From positions 1,674,001-1,738,000 of the forward strand of contig NC_013947.1 in the NCBI RefSeq assembly GCF_000024545.1: DNA of 64,000 nt, written 5' to 3'. Source of the DNA: Stackebrandtia nassauensis DSM 44728. GTDB taxonomy: Bacteria; Actinomycetota; Actinomycetes; Mycobacteriales; Micromonosporaceae. The notes below the pieces were generated by a model, which was not told the origin of the DNA, searched no databases, and was given only the letters and a program-made list of their open reading frames with translations. Made by a program: the position numbers and the translations under genes. Below are positions 9,565-17,840 of the stretch, piece after piece. Each line of letters begins with the position of its first letter. Position 1 is the stretch's first letter.

Positions 9565-9961
9565 GGCCGCGCAGCAGGCCCTCGGCGCGATCCTGAAGGG
9601 CAGCGCCCACGCCTCGGTCACCGGGGCCCAGGCGGCGCTGGCGCAGGCGAACCAGGAACTGGAACAGTCCATGGCGGCCACCGTCGCGGCCGCCGAACAG
9701 GCCGAAGCCTACGCGGCAACGCTGTTATGTCCGATATCGAGACCCTGGGGGCCCGCGTCCGTGGCATCGCGGCCGAGCTTCCGGTGCCCGACACCCAAAA
9801 GGCCGAACAGCGGCTGGCCGAGGCCCACGCCGGGTTGTCGAGCGCGCTGCGGGAATCGGTGGAACCGGCGGGCATCCCGCAGCTGGCGCGGGCCCGCGAG
9901 CACGTCAGCAAGGCGATGGCGGTGCTGTCCACGGCCTCGGACAACCTGGACGAGTATCTGA
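9452..9961 (+). CDS. small helical coiled-coil protein (DUF6244-like), probable stop-loss extension
   Basis: From ATG 9452 the first ~91 residues form a long Ala/Gln-rich helix (VEELKAAITAAMQQ..., ending AEAYAATL) like small DUF6244-type proteins that sit before FtsK-type ATPases in related actinomycetes; that family assignment is from memory. After this the frame continues for 78 more codons of low plausibility over the next gene. Codon 9725-9727 is TTA, where TAA would give a stop overlapping the next start (TAATG), so the natural end is probably 9727 and the stop appears lost by one base. The real product is therefore about 91 aa or a readthrough protein of 169 aa. Confidence 0.55.
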   Translation: MKIVSNISVEELKAAITAAMQQVKDGQAAITAAMERLEAAQQALGAILKGSAHASVTGAQAALAQANQELEQSMAATVAAAEQAEAYAATLLCPISRPWGPASVASRPSFRCPTPKRPNSGWPRPTPGCRARCGNRWNRRASRSWRGPASTSARRWRCCPRPRTTWTSI

Positions 9962-10530
9962 TCTCTATCGGCCTCAACACGGCCGGTAATATCAATGAAT
10001 CGACATCACCCGATGAAACGGTTCCGGTGGAGGTGGCCCCGGGAAGCGCCGACTGGTGGCGGGAACGCGTCAACACGATCTCCGAAGGCGACGCGAAGAC
10101 CGAACCCGGAGAGGTGACAGTGACCAGACTGTTCTCGGAACTGGTAGAACGAGCCCGGCGCGGCGACCGCGACGGCTACCGCGACCGGCTGCTCGTCGCG
10201 GGCGCCGGCAACGGATCCAAACTGCCGGGCCTGTCGTGGCCGCTGATCCGCAACCTCACCGCCGACATCCTCGGCCACGCGCCCACCCCCAAGGACGACG
10301 ACCGGCTGCGCGGCCTGGTGCGGGACCCGGTGCGCCGGCTGCTGCCGAAACTCCCCGAGGACGTCACACTGTCCCAACTGCACGGAGCCTGCAGCCTTCC
10401 CCACGTGGCCAAGGACTCCGAGGGCCGCGAGACCGACGAGAAACCGCACCCCGCCGACACCGCCGCCACCGGCCCGGCGATCGTCGCGGCGCTGCTTTCG
10501 GCCCGCGAGAAGGTGAAGGGGGACCGCTGA
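9727..10530 (+). CDS. hypothetical protein with N-terminal coiled coil, FtsK cluster
   Basis: 267 aa. Residues 1-85 are helical and coiled-coil-like (ETLGARVRGIAAELP..., SALRESVEP, ARAREHVSKAMAVLSTASDNLDEYL). A linker follows, then a compact region (residues ~130-267) with TVTRLFSELVERARRG and SWPLIRNLTADILGHAP. No catalytic motif or membrane segment is seen and I cannot name the family. No clear Shine-Dalgarno sequence precedes ATG 9727, which fits translational coupling to the upstream gene. The stop TGA (10528-10530) shares its A with the ATG of the next small gene. The context suggests a soluble partner of the FtsK-type ATPase. Confidence 0.75.
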   Translation: MSDIETLGARVRGIAAELPVPDTQKAEQRLAEAHAGLSSALRESVEPAGIPQLARAREHVSKAMAVLSTASDNLDEYLISIGLNTAGNINESTSPDETVPVEVAPGSADWWRERVNTISEGDAKTEPGEVTVTRLFSELVERARRGDRDGYRDRLLVAGAGNGSKLPGLSWPLIRNLTADILGHAPTPKDDDRLRGLVRDPVRRLLPKLPEDVTLSQLHGACSLPHVAKDSEGRETDEKPHPADTAATGPAIVAALLSAREKVKGDR

Positions 10531-10724
10531 TGTCCGCGACCGAAGGACCCGGTCGACGATCCACGGCCGTGATGCTCCGCCATCGCGGCCCACACAGCCG
10601 CCCGTCGTCTATCCCCGGGGCCGCCCACGCCATCATCGACACGACAGCCGTTCGCGGCTGGCACGACCTCCCGGCACGGACCCCACTCGTACCCTTCACC
10701 ACTGCGAAAAGGAGGGATCGCTGA
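10530..10724 (+). CDS. 64-residue coupled hypothetical protein
   Basis: A 64-aa frame begins at ATG 10530 inside TGATG and ends at TGA 10722-10724, which again forms TGATG with the FtsK-type gene. Such stop-start overlaps at both ends argue that it is translated. The product is basic (MSATEGPGRRST..., ending TTAKRRDR), with no membrane segment or known motif. Its 3' end also carries the AAGGAGG ribosome site for the ATPase gene, so translation through it could control ATPase expression. It may serve as a leader or coupling peptide rather than a stable protein. Confidence 0.5.
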   Translation: MSATEGPGRRSTAVMLRHRGPHSRPSSIPGAAHAIIDTTAVRGWHDLPARTPLVPFTTAKRRDR

Positions 10725-13384
10725 TGGCCGGATGGCGTTCCCGATTGGCCAGTCACGTCGCCGCCGAACTGTCGACGGCTCGCGGCGCGGTGCGGCAGCT
10801 CGCGCAGCGCGCCGACCGCCGGGCGACCGAGGCCAAACGCGCTGCCTCGCGCGCGATGGACACCGCGCGCGAGAAACAGGCCGCGCTGACCTCGACCCAC
10901 CGCGCCGAGGTCGACCGCATCACGGCCAAGGCGGAGTCCGATATCGACAACGCCGTCGCCGAGCTGACCGAGGTCACGGCGCGACTGTCGGCCCCGTGCG
11001 CCGACGCCGAATGGTCGCGCTGGACCCCCGCGCCGGTCGACCGGTCGCTGGCCGCGCCGCTGCTGCGGGTCGGCAGTCTCGCGATCGGCTCGGCCGACGC
11101 CGAGACCCAGCGCCCGCCCGCGCTGGTCGGTTTGATGGACCACTCGCACCTGCGCATCGCCGGGGCCGCCGAGGCGGCGCTTCCCAGCGTCCTGTTGCGC
11201 GCCATCGGTTGCGCCGAGCCGGGCGCCTGCCGCCTGACCGTCTACGACCCCGAGCGCCTCGGCGGCAGCCTGGCGGGTTTCGCGCCGCTGGCCCCGGCGG
11301 GCCTGCTGAGTTTCGTCGGGCCGCACGGTCTGTCGGACATGCTTGACGAACACGTCGAGCACATCCGCCGCATCAACGCCACCGTCCTGGCCGGAGACCA
11401 CGCTTCCCTGCGGGAACTGGCCGAGACCACCGGACGCCGCCCCGAACCGTGGCGGCTGTTGGTGTTGCTGGGCGCCGAGATGGACGACTGGACCAAGGAC
11501 CAGCGCGCTCAGCTGACCCGCATCCGCCGCACCGGTGTCGCCTGCGGCGTCCACCTCATCGTCGTGGGCACCGACGCCGCCGACGACGCCAACACGCTCA
11601 GCCTCGACACCACCAGCACCACACTGGCCGGTCAGGCCCCGGTGCGGCTCGACCCGGCGCCGCCCTCGGCGCTCATCACCGGAACCTGCCGCCGCATCGC
11701 CGAGGTCTACGCCGCCGGTCCACAGCCGACCCGGCTGTCCGACCTCATCCCCGAGACACTGTGGACCAAGAGCTCGGCCTGCGAGCTGTCGGTCCCGCTG
11801 GGGGAGGGCAGCGACGGCAGGCTCGCCGACATCGTCCTGGGCGACAACCCGCCGCACGCCCTCATCGGCGGGCCCAGCGGTTCGGGTAAGACCAACCTCA
11901 TCTACTCGTGGCTGGGCGCCCTGACGGCGCGCTACCACCCCGACGAGCTGGCACTGTACATGCTGGACTTCAAGGAGGGCGTGTCCTTCGCGCGCTTCGC
12001 CGGTGGCCGCCGCGACCCCAGCTGGCTGCCGCACGTGCGGCTGGTCGGTGTCAACATCAACGACGACCGCGAGTTCGGTCTGGCGCTGCTGCGGTACCTG
12101 CGTCAGGAACTGCGCCGCCGCGCCGAGGCCGCCAAACGCCACGAGGCCACCAAACTGGAGGAACTGCGCGCCGTCGACCCGCAGGGCCGGTGGCCGCGCA
12201 TCATGGCCGTCATCGACGAGTTCCAGGTGTTGTTGGACGGACGCGACTCGGTGGCCGCCGAGGCCGTCGCGCTGCTGGAGGACCTGGCCCGCCGGGGCCG
12301 CTCCCAGGGCATCCACCTGGTGCTGGCCAGCCAGGACGTCGCGGGCATCGAGGCACTGTGGGGCCGTCCCTCGCTGATCGCCCAGTTCACGCTGCGCATC
12401 GCGCTGCCCAAGGCCCGCAGGCTGCTGGCCGAGGCCAACAACCTCGCCGAGGAGATCCCGCGCTACCACGCCGTGGTCAACTCCGATTCCGGTGTCACCC
12501 AGGCGAACCGGGTGGTGCGGCTCCCCAACGCCAGCGACCGCGCGGTGTGGGATCCGTTGCAGGAGAAGCTGTGGAGGCAACGCCCGGCTGACAACGACTC
12601 GCCGCTGCTGTTCGACGGTGACCACGTCCCGGTGCTGCCCGAACGCATCGAACTGCCCACCACCGACCCGACGCCGGTGGCGGTGCTGGGCAAGGCCATC
12701 GACGTGTCCTCGCGGGCCGCGACGCTGCGGCTGACCCGCACGCCGGGCCGCAACCTGGCCATCCTGGGCACCCGCACCACCGAGGCCTGCGACGTGCTGG
12801 CCGGTGCCGCGCTGTCGGTGGCCCGCACCACCGACGTGCGGGTCACGATCTGCTGCCTGGACCCGGACGCCGCCGCGCACGCCTACCGGCTGGCCTGGGC
12901 CTGCGAGGCCGCCGGCTCGACCGTCGACTGGCAGGACAAACTGGACGAGGTCGTGACCGCGTGGGAGGAACAGCCCACCGACCGTCCACATCTGGTGCTG
13001 CTGTACGCGGTGGACGCGGCGGGTTCCTCGCTGACCACCGCGGGCCGCAACGCCTTGCGCAGCATGCTGTTGACGGGTCCGGAGCGCCGGGTCCACACCT
13101 TCGGCTGGTGGCGTTCGGTGCCCCGGCTGCGCGAGGACCTGGGCGGCTACGCGGCCCGCTTCGACGCCATCGACGCCTGGGTGGCCCTGGACGTCCAGGG
13201 CCCCGAACTGGCGCCGCTGTCGCCGCAGCCGGGCGGCCCGGCCTGGTATCCGCGCACCCGCCGCGGCCTGTTCTTCGACCGCGCGGTGCACCGGCAGGCC
13301 GAGGTGCTGATTCCGTACGACACCGAATCCGTGTTGCCGACAGTGGACAACATGCTGACCGGGAGCCCCGCCGATGAGCACTGA
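10724..13384 (+). CDS. FtsK/SpoIIIE-type DNA-translocase-like ATPase
   Basis: 886 aa. The N-terminal ~100 residues are a basic, Ala-rich coiled coil. A central FtsK/SpoIIIE domain carries Walker A GGPSGSGKTN (near residue 385) and Walker B IMAVIDEFQVLL (near 497), followed by RSQGIHLVLASQDV. There are no N-terminal membrane helices as in FtsK and only one intact ATPase domain, unlike the three of EccC. A degenerate second nucleotide-binding-like region follows (RNLAILGTRTTEA near 675). It should be a ring ATPase that moves DNA or protein, perhaps at a membrane site supplied by neighbours. AAGGAGG lies 7 bp before ATG; the next gene starts 11 bp before its stop. Confidence 0.85.
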   Translation: MAGWRSRLASHVAAELSTARGAVRQLAQRADRRATEAKRAASRAMDTAREKQAALTSTHRAEVDRITAKAESDIDNAVAELTEVTARLSAPCADAEWSRWTPAPVDRSLAAPLLRVGSLAIGSADAETQRPPALVGLMDHSHLRIAGAAEAALPSVLLRAIGCAEPGACRLTVYDPERLGGSLAGFAPLAPAGLLSFVGPHGLSDMLDEHVEHIRRINATVLAGDHASLRELAETTGRRPEPWRLLVLLGAEMDDWTKDQRAQLTRIRRTGVACGVHLIVVGTDAADDANTLSLDTTSTTLAGQAPVRLDPAPPSALITGTCRRIAEVYAAGPQPTRLSDLIPETLWTKSSACELSVPLGEGSDGRLADIVLGDNPPHALIGGPSGSGKTNLIYSWLGALTARYHPDELALYMLDFKEGVSFARFAGGRRDPSWLPHVRLVGVNINDDREFGLALLRYLRQELRRRAEAAKRHEATKLEELRAVDPQGRWPRIMAVIDEFQVLLDGRDSVAAEAVALLEDLARRGRSQGIHLVLASQDVAGIEALWGRPSLIAQFTLRIALPKARRLLAEANNLAEEIPRYHAVVNSDSGVTQANRVVRLPNASDRAVWDPLQEKLWRQRPADNDSPLLFDGDHVPVLPERIELPTTDPTPVAVLGKAIDVSSRAATLRLTRTPGRNLAILGTRTTEACDVLAGAALSVARTTDVRVTICCLDPDAAAHAYRLAWACEAAGSTVDWQDKLDEVVTAWEEQPTDRPHLVLLYAVDAAGSSLTTAGRNALRSMLLTGPERRVHTFGWWRSVPRLREDLGGYAARFDAIDAWVALDVQGPELAPLSPQPGGPAWYPRTRRGLFFDRAVHRQAEVLIPYDTESVLPTVDNMLTGSPADEH

Positions 13385-14057
13385 CAACCTGATGGAGACC
13401 TACCGGCTGGCCTGCGAGCGGTACACCAAGGCCGTGGTCTCGGCGACCCGCACCCGCGACGAGGCCGCCGACCGGTACCGCCGGGAGGCCGCCGAGGTCA
13501 AGGAGACCGCGCAGCAGGCGGTGGCCGAACGGGACACGGCGATGCGGGATGCCGTGGCGGCCAAGAAACTCGTCACCGAGGTCGACGACACCTGCGCCGA
13601 CATCTGGCGCCGCCTGGGCTCCTACATCGGTCCCAAGTACACCGTCATCACGCCGCCGCCGGGCACCGCCGAGGACGTCTCCGGGGTCACCGACGTCAAG
13701 GCGATGGTGGAACGCACCCGCCGCACCATCGCCCTGGTACAGCGCGGCGAGGTCCCGTTCGAGCCGCCCAAACGCGCCGTGCCGGTCGCGGCGGTCATCG
13801 GAGTCGTCATCGGGGTGCTGGCCGCCATCGGCGCCGGGATGCTGCTGTCGGACTCCAAGGACGGCCACACCCAGGCCCTCAGCCAGGCGGGCGCGCTGGT
13901 CGTGGTGTTCATCGGCGCCTTCGCGGGGATCCCGGTGCTGTCGGGCTGGCTGGCCACCCGGCACCGCATCGGCCCGCGTCCGATCCACATCGGAGCGTGC
14001 ATCGTGGGCGCGGTGGTGGCGATGTGCGCGATGGCGCCGTTCACCTTCGTCGGCTGA
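13374..14057 (+). CDS. membrane protein with cytoplasmic coiled coil
   Basis: 227 aa, starting inside the FtsK-type gene (11-bp overlap), so the two are coupled. Residues 10-85 form a charged helix (TRDEAADRYRREAAEVKETAQQAV...) and three hydrophobic segments follow: VAAVIGVVIGVLAAIGAGMLL (~145-165), ALVVVFIGAFAGIPVLSGWL (~178-198) and IHIGACIVGAVVAMCAMAPF (~204-224). It likely anchors the ATPase complex to the membrane through its helical domain. Family not recognised. Confidence 0.75.
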   Translation: MSTDNLMETYRLACERYTKAVVSATRTRDEAADRYRREAAEVKETAQQAVAERDTAMRDAVAAKKLVTEVDDTCADIWRRLGSYIGPKYTVITPPPGTAEDVSGVTDVKAMVERTRRTIALVQRGEVPFEPPKRAVPVAAVIGVVIGVLAAIGAGMLLSDSKDGHTQALSQAGALVVVFIGAFAGIPVLSGWLATRHRIGPRPIHIGACIVGAVVAMCAMAPFTFVG

Positions 14058-14128
14058 GCCCCCGGCTTGAGACGAATTGCCGTTTCGGTTGATACGGCGC
14101 CTCTACCAGGCTTGTAGCTTTTGGCCGC

Positions 14129-15022
14129 ATGAAGTCTGAGAACACGCCGCTGCCACGGCGGTTTATGTCCGCATTGGACCGCAGGACCCGGATCCTGCTC
14201 GGCGTCGGGATCGGCGTCGTCGTACTGATGGTCGCGGCCTTCGGGGGTGTGCGGCTGTTGACCGGCGCCACGGTCGACAACGCCGTCGCGAAGTTCCAGC
14301 CCCGTTACGACTCACTGCGCGACAAGCTGACCGAGGTACCGGGACTGCTGGCGAAGTCCGAACTGGACAAGAATTCCTGTTCCGAGTCGCGTCCGAAGTT
14401 CCACTATGTCGCCGCCGACGCGGGCTCCGACACCAAGCCCGACGGCAACGCCGAGATCCTGATGGAGCCCCAGACCGAGCACCCCGACGCGCTGATCGAC
14501 TACCGCGAACACTTCGGATTCGGCGGATCGACGCTGCTGGAAGGCCTGCGGCTCACCGGCCCGAAGGGCTACGGCGGAACCGGACAGTTCACGCTGCCCT
14601 CCAACGCGCACCCCAACGGGCTGGCGGCCCGGCTCAAGAACGGCGCCGACACCCGCTACCTGGTCGTACTGCGCGAAACCGGATACACCCCGCCCGAGAC
14701 CGGAATCGACGGCGACGGCGGAGTGAGCATCTCCGCCGGGTTCTCCGGATCGGTGGAACTGGACGGATACGTGGTCGACCTGAAGGCCATGACGGTGGAC
14801 TGCCGCGTCACGGTCGACACGCCCACCCCGGGCGGCTCGCTGAAATACGCCAAGGGCCAGAACCCCGACGAAGTCCTCTTCGAACGCATCCAGGAGGACA
14901 CCGGCGACACGCTCGCGCGCGAACTGGAACGGGTGACCGACGGTGCCGCCGCGACGCCGCCGACCCGCGGATCGACGTGCGGCGACGCTGACGGTGACGT
15001 CGTCACGGCCATGTGCCTGTGA
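14129..15022 (+). CDS. single-pass membrane-anchored extracytoplasmic protein
   Basis: 297 aa. A short basic N-terminus is followed by one membrane helix (ILLGVGIGVVVLMVAAFGGV, residues ~22-41) with the remainder outside. The external domain contains three or four Cys residues (NSCSE, DCRV, STCGD, AMC) able to form disulfides. It starts 71 bp after the previous gene, read in the same direction, and probably completes the FtsK-type cluster. No catalytic motif is visible; the family is unknown to me. Confidence 0.7.
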   Translation: MKSENTPLPRRFMSALDRRTRILLGVGIGVVVLMVAAFGGVRLLTGATVDNAVAKFQPRYDSLRDKLTEVPGLLAKSELDKNSCSESRPKFHYVAADAGSDTKPDGNAEILMEPQTEHPDALIDYREHFGFGGSTLLEGLRLTGPKGYGGTGQFTLPSNAHPNGLAARLKNGADTRYLVVLRETGYTPPETGIDGDGGVSISAGFSGSVELDGYVVDLKAMTVDCRVTVDTPTPGGSLKYAKGQNPDEVLFERIQEDTGDTLARELERVTDGAAATPPTRGSTCGDADGDVVTAMCL

Positions 15023-15048
15023 CGGCCGCGCCGGTCACTCGCGACGGT

Positions 15049-16077
15049 TCACGAACGCAGCAGACCGAAGACCCCGTCGGGGTAGCCGCAGCCCAGCTTC
15101 ATCGCGGTGTCGATATCGGACTCGCTGGCGTAGCCGGAGTCGGCCATCTCCTGGGCCTCACCGATGTGCGGCAGGATCAGCTCCCGCTGCAACTCGGCGA
15201 CCCGGTCCGCGGCCACCTCGGCCTCGGCGACCGACTGCGAGTGGTCGTAGAAACCCGCGCCGGACTTGCGGCCCAGTTTGCCGTCCGCGACCAGGGAACG
15301 CAGCGACCCGGCCGCCTCGTGGCGGGGCGAGCCGCTGTCGGCGTGGATGACGTCCAGGATCTCCACCAGGGTGTCCAGGCCGACGACGTCCATGAGCATG
15401 AACGGCCCCATGGGAAGCCCGGCCGCCTTGATCGCGGCGTCGACCTCGTCGCGTCCGGCGCTCTGGGAGTCCAGCAGCTTCGCCGCCTGGTTGAGGTAGC
15501 CCACCAGCAACCGGTTGACCACGAAGCCGGGACGGTCGGCCACCGTCACCGGCGTCTTGCCCAGGCGCCGCGACAGCTCCTCGACGTAGGCGACCACCTC
15601 GGGGTCGGTGTCGGCCCCGCGCACCACCTCGACGAGCTTCATGATCGGCGCCGGGTTGAAGAAGTGCATCCCGATGACCTTCGCCGGACGCGAGGTGAAC
15701 CCGGCGATCTCGGCGATCGACAGCGAGGACGTGTTCGTGGCCAGGATCGTGTCCGCCCCGCAGTGCTGGTCCAGTCGCGTGAACGTCGCGCGTTTGATGT
15801 CGAGCAGCTCGGGCACCGCCTCCACGACCAGGCGCGTGGTGGCCAGGCCCTCGAAGTCGGTGGTCAGGGTGAGCCGGGTGTCGATCGCGGTGCGGGTGTC
15901 GGCGTCCAGCCGTCCCTTCGCGACCTGCCGGTCCAGCGACTTGGCCAGGTGGCCGCGACCGCGCTCCACCGCCGCGTCGTCGATATCGACCCCGATGACG
16001 TGCAGGCCCGCCTTGGCGAAGACCTCGGCGATACCGGCCCCCATCGTGCCCAGCCCGATGACACCCACTGTTTCCAT
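15049..16077 (-). CDS. 3-hydroxyacyl-CoA (3-hydroxybutyryl-CoA) dehydrogenase
   Basis: 342 aa from ATG 16077; a GTG at 16080 is the alternative. The N-terminal Rossmann fold has GLGTMG (residues 8-13) with D31 at the end of strand 2, giving NAD preference. The catalytic His138 lies in GMHFFNPAP and the assisting Glu in the VVEAVPE segment. The C-terminal helical domain shows RPGFVVNRLL and KLGRKSGAGFYD. It oxidises (S)-3-hydroxyacyl-CoA to 3-ketoacyl-CoA, or runs in reverse with acetoacetyl-CoA. It stands alone, converging with 14129-15022 and divergent from the aldehyde dehydrogenase, with which it may share a control region. GAAGGGTGAG supplies the ribosome site. Confidence 0.93.
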   Translation of the reverse strand: METVGVIGLGTMGAGIAEVFAKAGLHVIGVDIDDAAVERGRGHLAKSLDRQVAKGRLDADTRTAIDTRLTLTTDFEGLATTRLVVEAVPELLDIKRATFTRLDQHCGADTILATNTSSLSIAEIAGFTSRPAKVIGMHFFNPAPIMKLVEVVRGADTDPEVVAYVEELSRRLGKTPVTVADRPGFVVNRLLVGYLNQAAKLLDSQSAGRDEVDAAIKAAGLPMGPFMLMDVVGLDTLVEILDVIHADSGSPRHEAAGSLRSLVADGKLGRKSGAGFYDHSQSVAEAEVAADRVAELQRELILPHIGEAQEMADSGYASESDIDTAMKLGCGYPDGVFGLLRS

Positions 16078-16139
16078 CACGTCTCACCCTTCACACGGCA
16101 GCATCAACGCCACAGAGTGTGCCATGCCGCCCCGGGAGG

Positions 16140-16149
16140 TTACTCGTAA
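16140..16149. promoter_or_regulatory. small palindrome TTACTCGTAA in the divergent 16078-16188 region
   Basis: TTAC-TC-GTAA lies between the divergent hydroxyacyl-CoA and aldehyde dehydrogenase genes, 40 bp before the latter's ATG. Its symmetry and place fit a TetR- or MarR-type operator, but ten bases are weak evidence. Confidence 0.3.
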
Positions 16150-16188
16150 GTATTGTTTTGAGCCGGATACATCTCTAGGCTCGAGGGC

Positions 16189-17688
16189 ATGAGCACCGCG
16201 GCCCCCCAGATCTCCGACGGCTATCTGATCTCCACGCATCCCGGCAACGGTTCCGAGGTCGGGCGGTTCGCCGTCGACGACGCCGAATCCGTGGCCAAGG
16301 CGGTCGCGCGGGCCCGGGACGCCCAGACCTGGTGGGCGAACCTCGGCTTCACCCAGCGCCGCAAACTGCTGCTGGAGTGCCGCGCCGAGATGGCCCGCCG
16401 GATCAAGGACCTGGTGCGGCTGATCCGCGCCGAGACCGGCAAGAGCGTCAACGACGCCTTCACCGAGGTCGCCGGGTGCTTCGAGAACCTCGCCTGGGCG
16501 CCCAAGAACGCCCGCCGGGTGCTGGGGCCGCGCCGCCGACGCGGCTCACTGTCCATGATCGACCACTCCGCGTACGTCGAGTACCGGCCCTACGGCGTGG
16601 TGGCGGTCATCGGACCCTGGAACTATCCCATGTACACGGTCATGGGCTCGGTCGTGTACGCGCTGGCGGCGGGCAACACCGTCGTCCTCAAACCCAGCGA
16701 GTACACCCCGGCCGTCGGACAGTGGCTGGCCGACGTCATCGACGAGGTCGTCGGACGCCCGATCGTCACCGTCGTGCACGGCCTGGGCGAGACCGGCGCC
16801 GCGCTGTGCGAGTCCGAGGTGGACAAGATCGCGTTCACCGGTTCGGTGCCCACCGCCCGCAAGGTCGCCATGGCGGCGGCCAAACGGCTCATCCCGGTGC
16901 TCATCGAGGGCGGCGGCAAGGACGCCGCGATCGTCGACGTCGACGCCGATCTCGACAAGACCGCCGAACAGCTGCTGTGGGGCGCCTTCACCAACGCGGG
17001 TCAGACCTGCATCGGCTACGAACGCGCCTACGTTCCCGAGTCCATCGCGACCGAGCTGATCGACAAACTCGTCAAGCAGGCCACCGGGATCAAGGTCGGC
17101 GACGGCGAGGACGCCCAGATCGGGCCGATCACCATGCCCCGTCAGATCGACGTCATCGCCGCCCACATCGACGACGCCCTCAACCGAGGCGCCACCGCCG
17201 TGGTGGGCGGTCGCGAGGCCGTTCAGCCGCCCTACGTCCACCCCACGATCCTCGTGGACGTACCGGAGGACTCCAGGGCCGTCACCGAGGAGACCTTCGG
17301 GCCGGTGCTGGTCGTCAACACCGTCGCCGACGCCGAGGAGGGGCTCCGGCGCGCCAACGCCACCGAGTACGGCCTGGGTGGAGCGGTCTTCGGCAAACGC
17401 AACGCAATGAGCCTGGCCCGCCGGATGCGCTCGGGGATGACGTCCATCAACTCCGGCTTCGCGTTCGCGGGTCTGCCGAGCCTGCCCTTCGGCGGCGTCG
17501 GCTCCAGCGGCTACGGCCGCGCCCACGGCGACGACGGGCTGCGCGAGTTCGCGGTCGTCAAGTCGATCGCCAAGCGCCGCGCACCCGGAGTGATCCCGGT
17601 GTTCTCGTTGAACCGCAAGGCATCCCACAACAAGCTCATCGAGCGGATCATCACCTTCGGCTCCGGGAAGCCACGACCGCGCCGGTAG
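16189..17688 (+). CDS. NAD(P)-dependent aldehyde dehydrogenase
   Basis: 499 aa, the usual family length. Visible motifs in order: YGVVAVIGPWNYP (~138), NTVVLKPSEYTP (cofactor Lys, ~168), FTGSVPTARKVA (~220), the catalytic Glu in LIEGGGKDA (~240; GGG replaces the commoner LGG), the catalytic Cys in NAGQTCIG (~272) and EETFGPVLVV (~368). It oxidises an aldehyde to the acid; the substrate cannot be read, though the group resembles succinate-semialdehyde or aryl-aldehyde dehydrogenases. A basic tail (GSGKPRPRR) extends past the usual end. Cytoplasmic and monocistronic. Confidence 0.92.
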   Translation: MSTAAPQISDGYLISTHPGNGSEVGRFAVDDAESVAKAVARARDAQTWWANLGFTQRRKLLLECRAEMARRIKDLVRLIRAETGKSVNDAFTEVAGCFENLAWAPKNARRVLGPRRRRGSLSMIDHSAYVEYRPYGVVAVIGPWNYPMYTVMGSVVYALAAGNTVVLKPSEYTPAVGQWLADVIDEVVGRPIVTVVHGLGETGAALCESEVDKIAFTGSVPTARKVAMAAAKRLIPVLIEGGGKDAAIVDVDADLDKTAEQLLWGAFTNAGQTCIGYERAYVPESIATELIDKLVKQATGIKVGDGEDAQIGPITMPRQIDVIAAHIDDALNRGATAVVGGREAVQPPYVHPTILVDVPEDSRAVTEETFGPVLVVNTVADAEEGLRRANATEYGLGGAVFGKRNAMSLARRMRSGMTSINSGFAFAGLPSLPFGGVGSSGYGRAHGDDGLREFAVVKSIAKRRAPGVIPVFSLNRKASHNKLIERIITFGSGKPRPRR

Positions 17689-17840
17689 TTATTCAGGGAT
17701 CTAAATATTTACCCAGCGTGCGGGGTCGCTCCCGCGGGCGGCCTGGCTACGAGGTATTGCCAGCAAATCGGGCATTGACCACCATGAGTGTCGACCCACT
17801 CGACCAACCTCCCCAAGCCCGAAAAGAGCAGGTGGTCACC

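Noticed and set aside
10364..13387. 1007-codon minus-strand frame opposite the FtsK-type gene
   Set aside because: It mirrors the codon structure of the real gene, is His/Gln/Gly/Arg-rich and has no motif. The plus strand has Walker motifs and coupled starts.
8353..15022. ESX/type VII secretion locus
   Set aside because: The ATPase has one FtsK domain, and no WXG100, EccB, EccD, EccE or mycosin gene is present.
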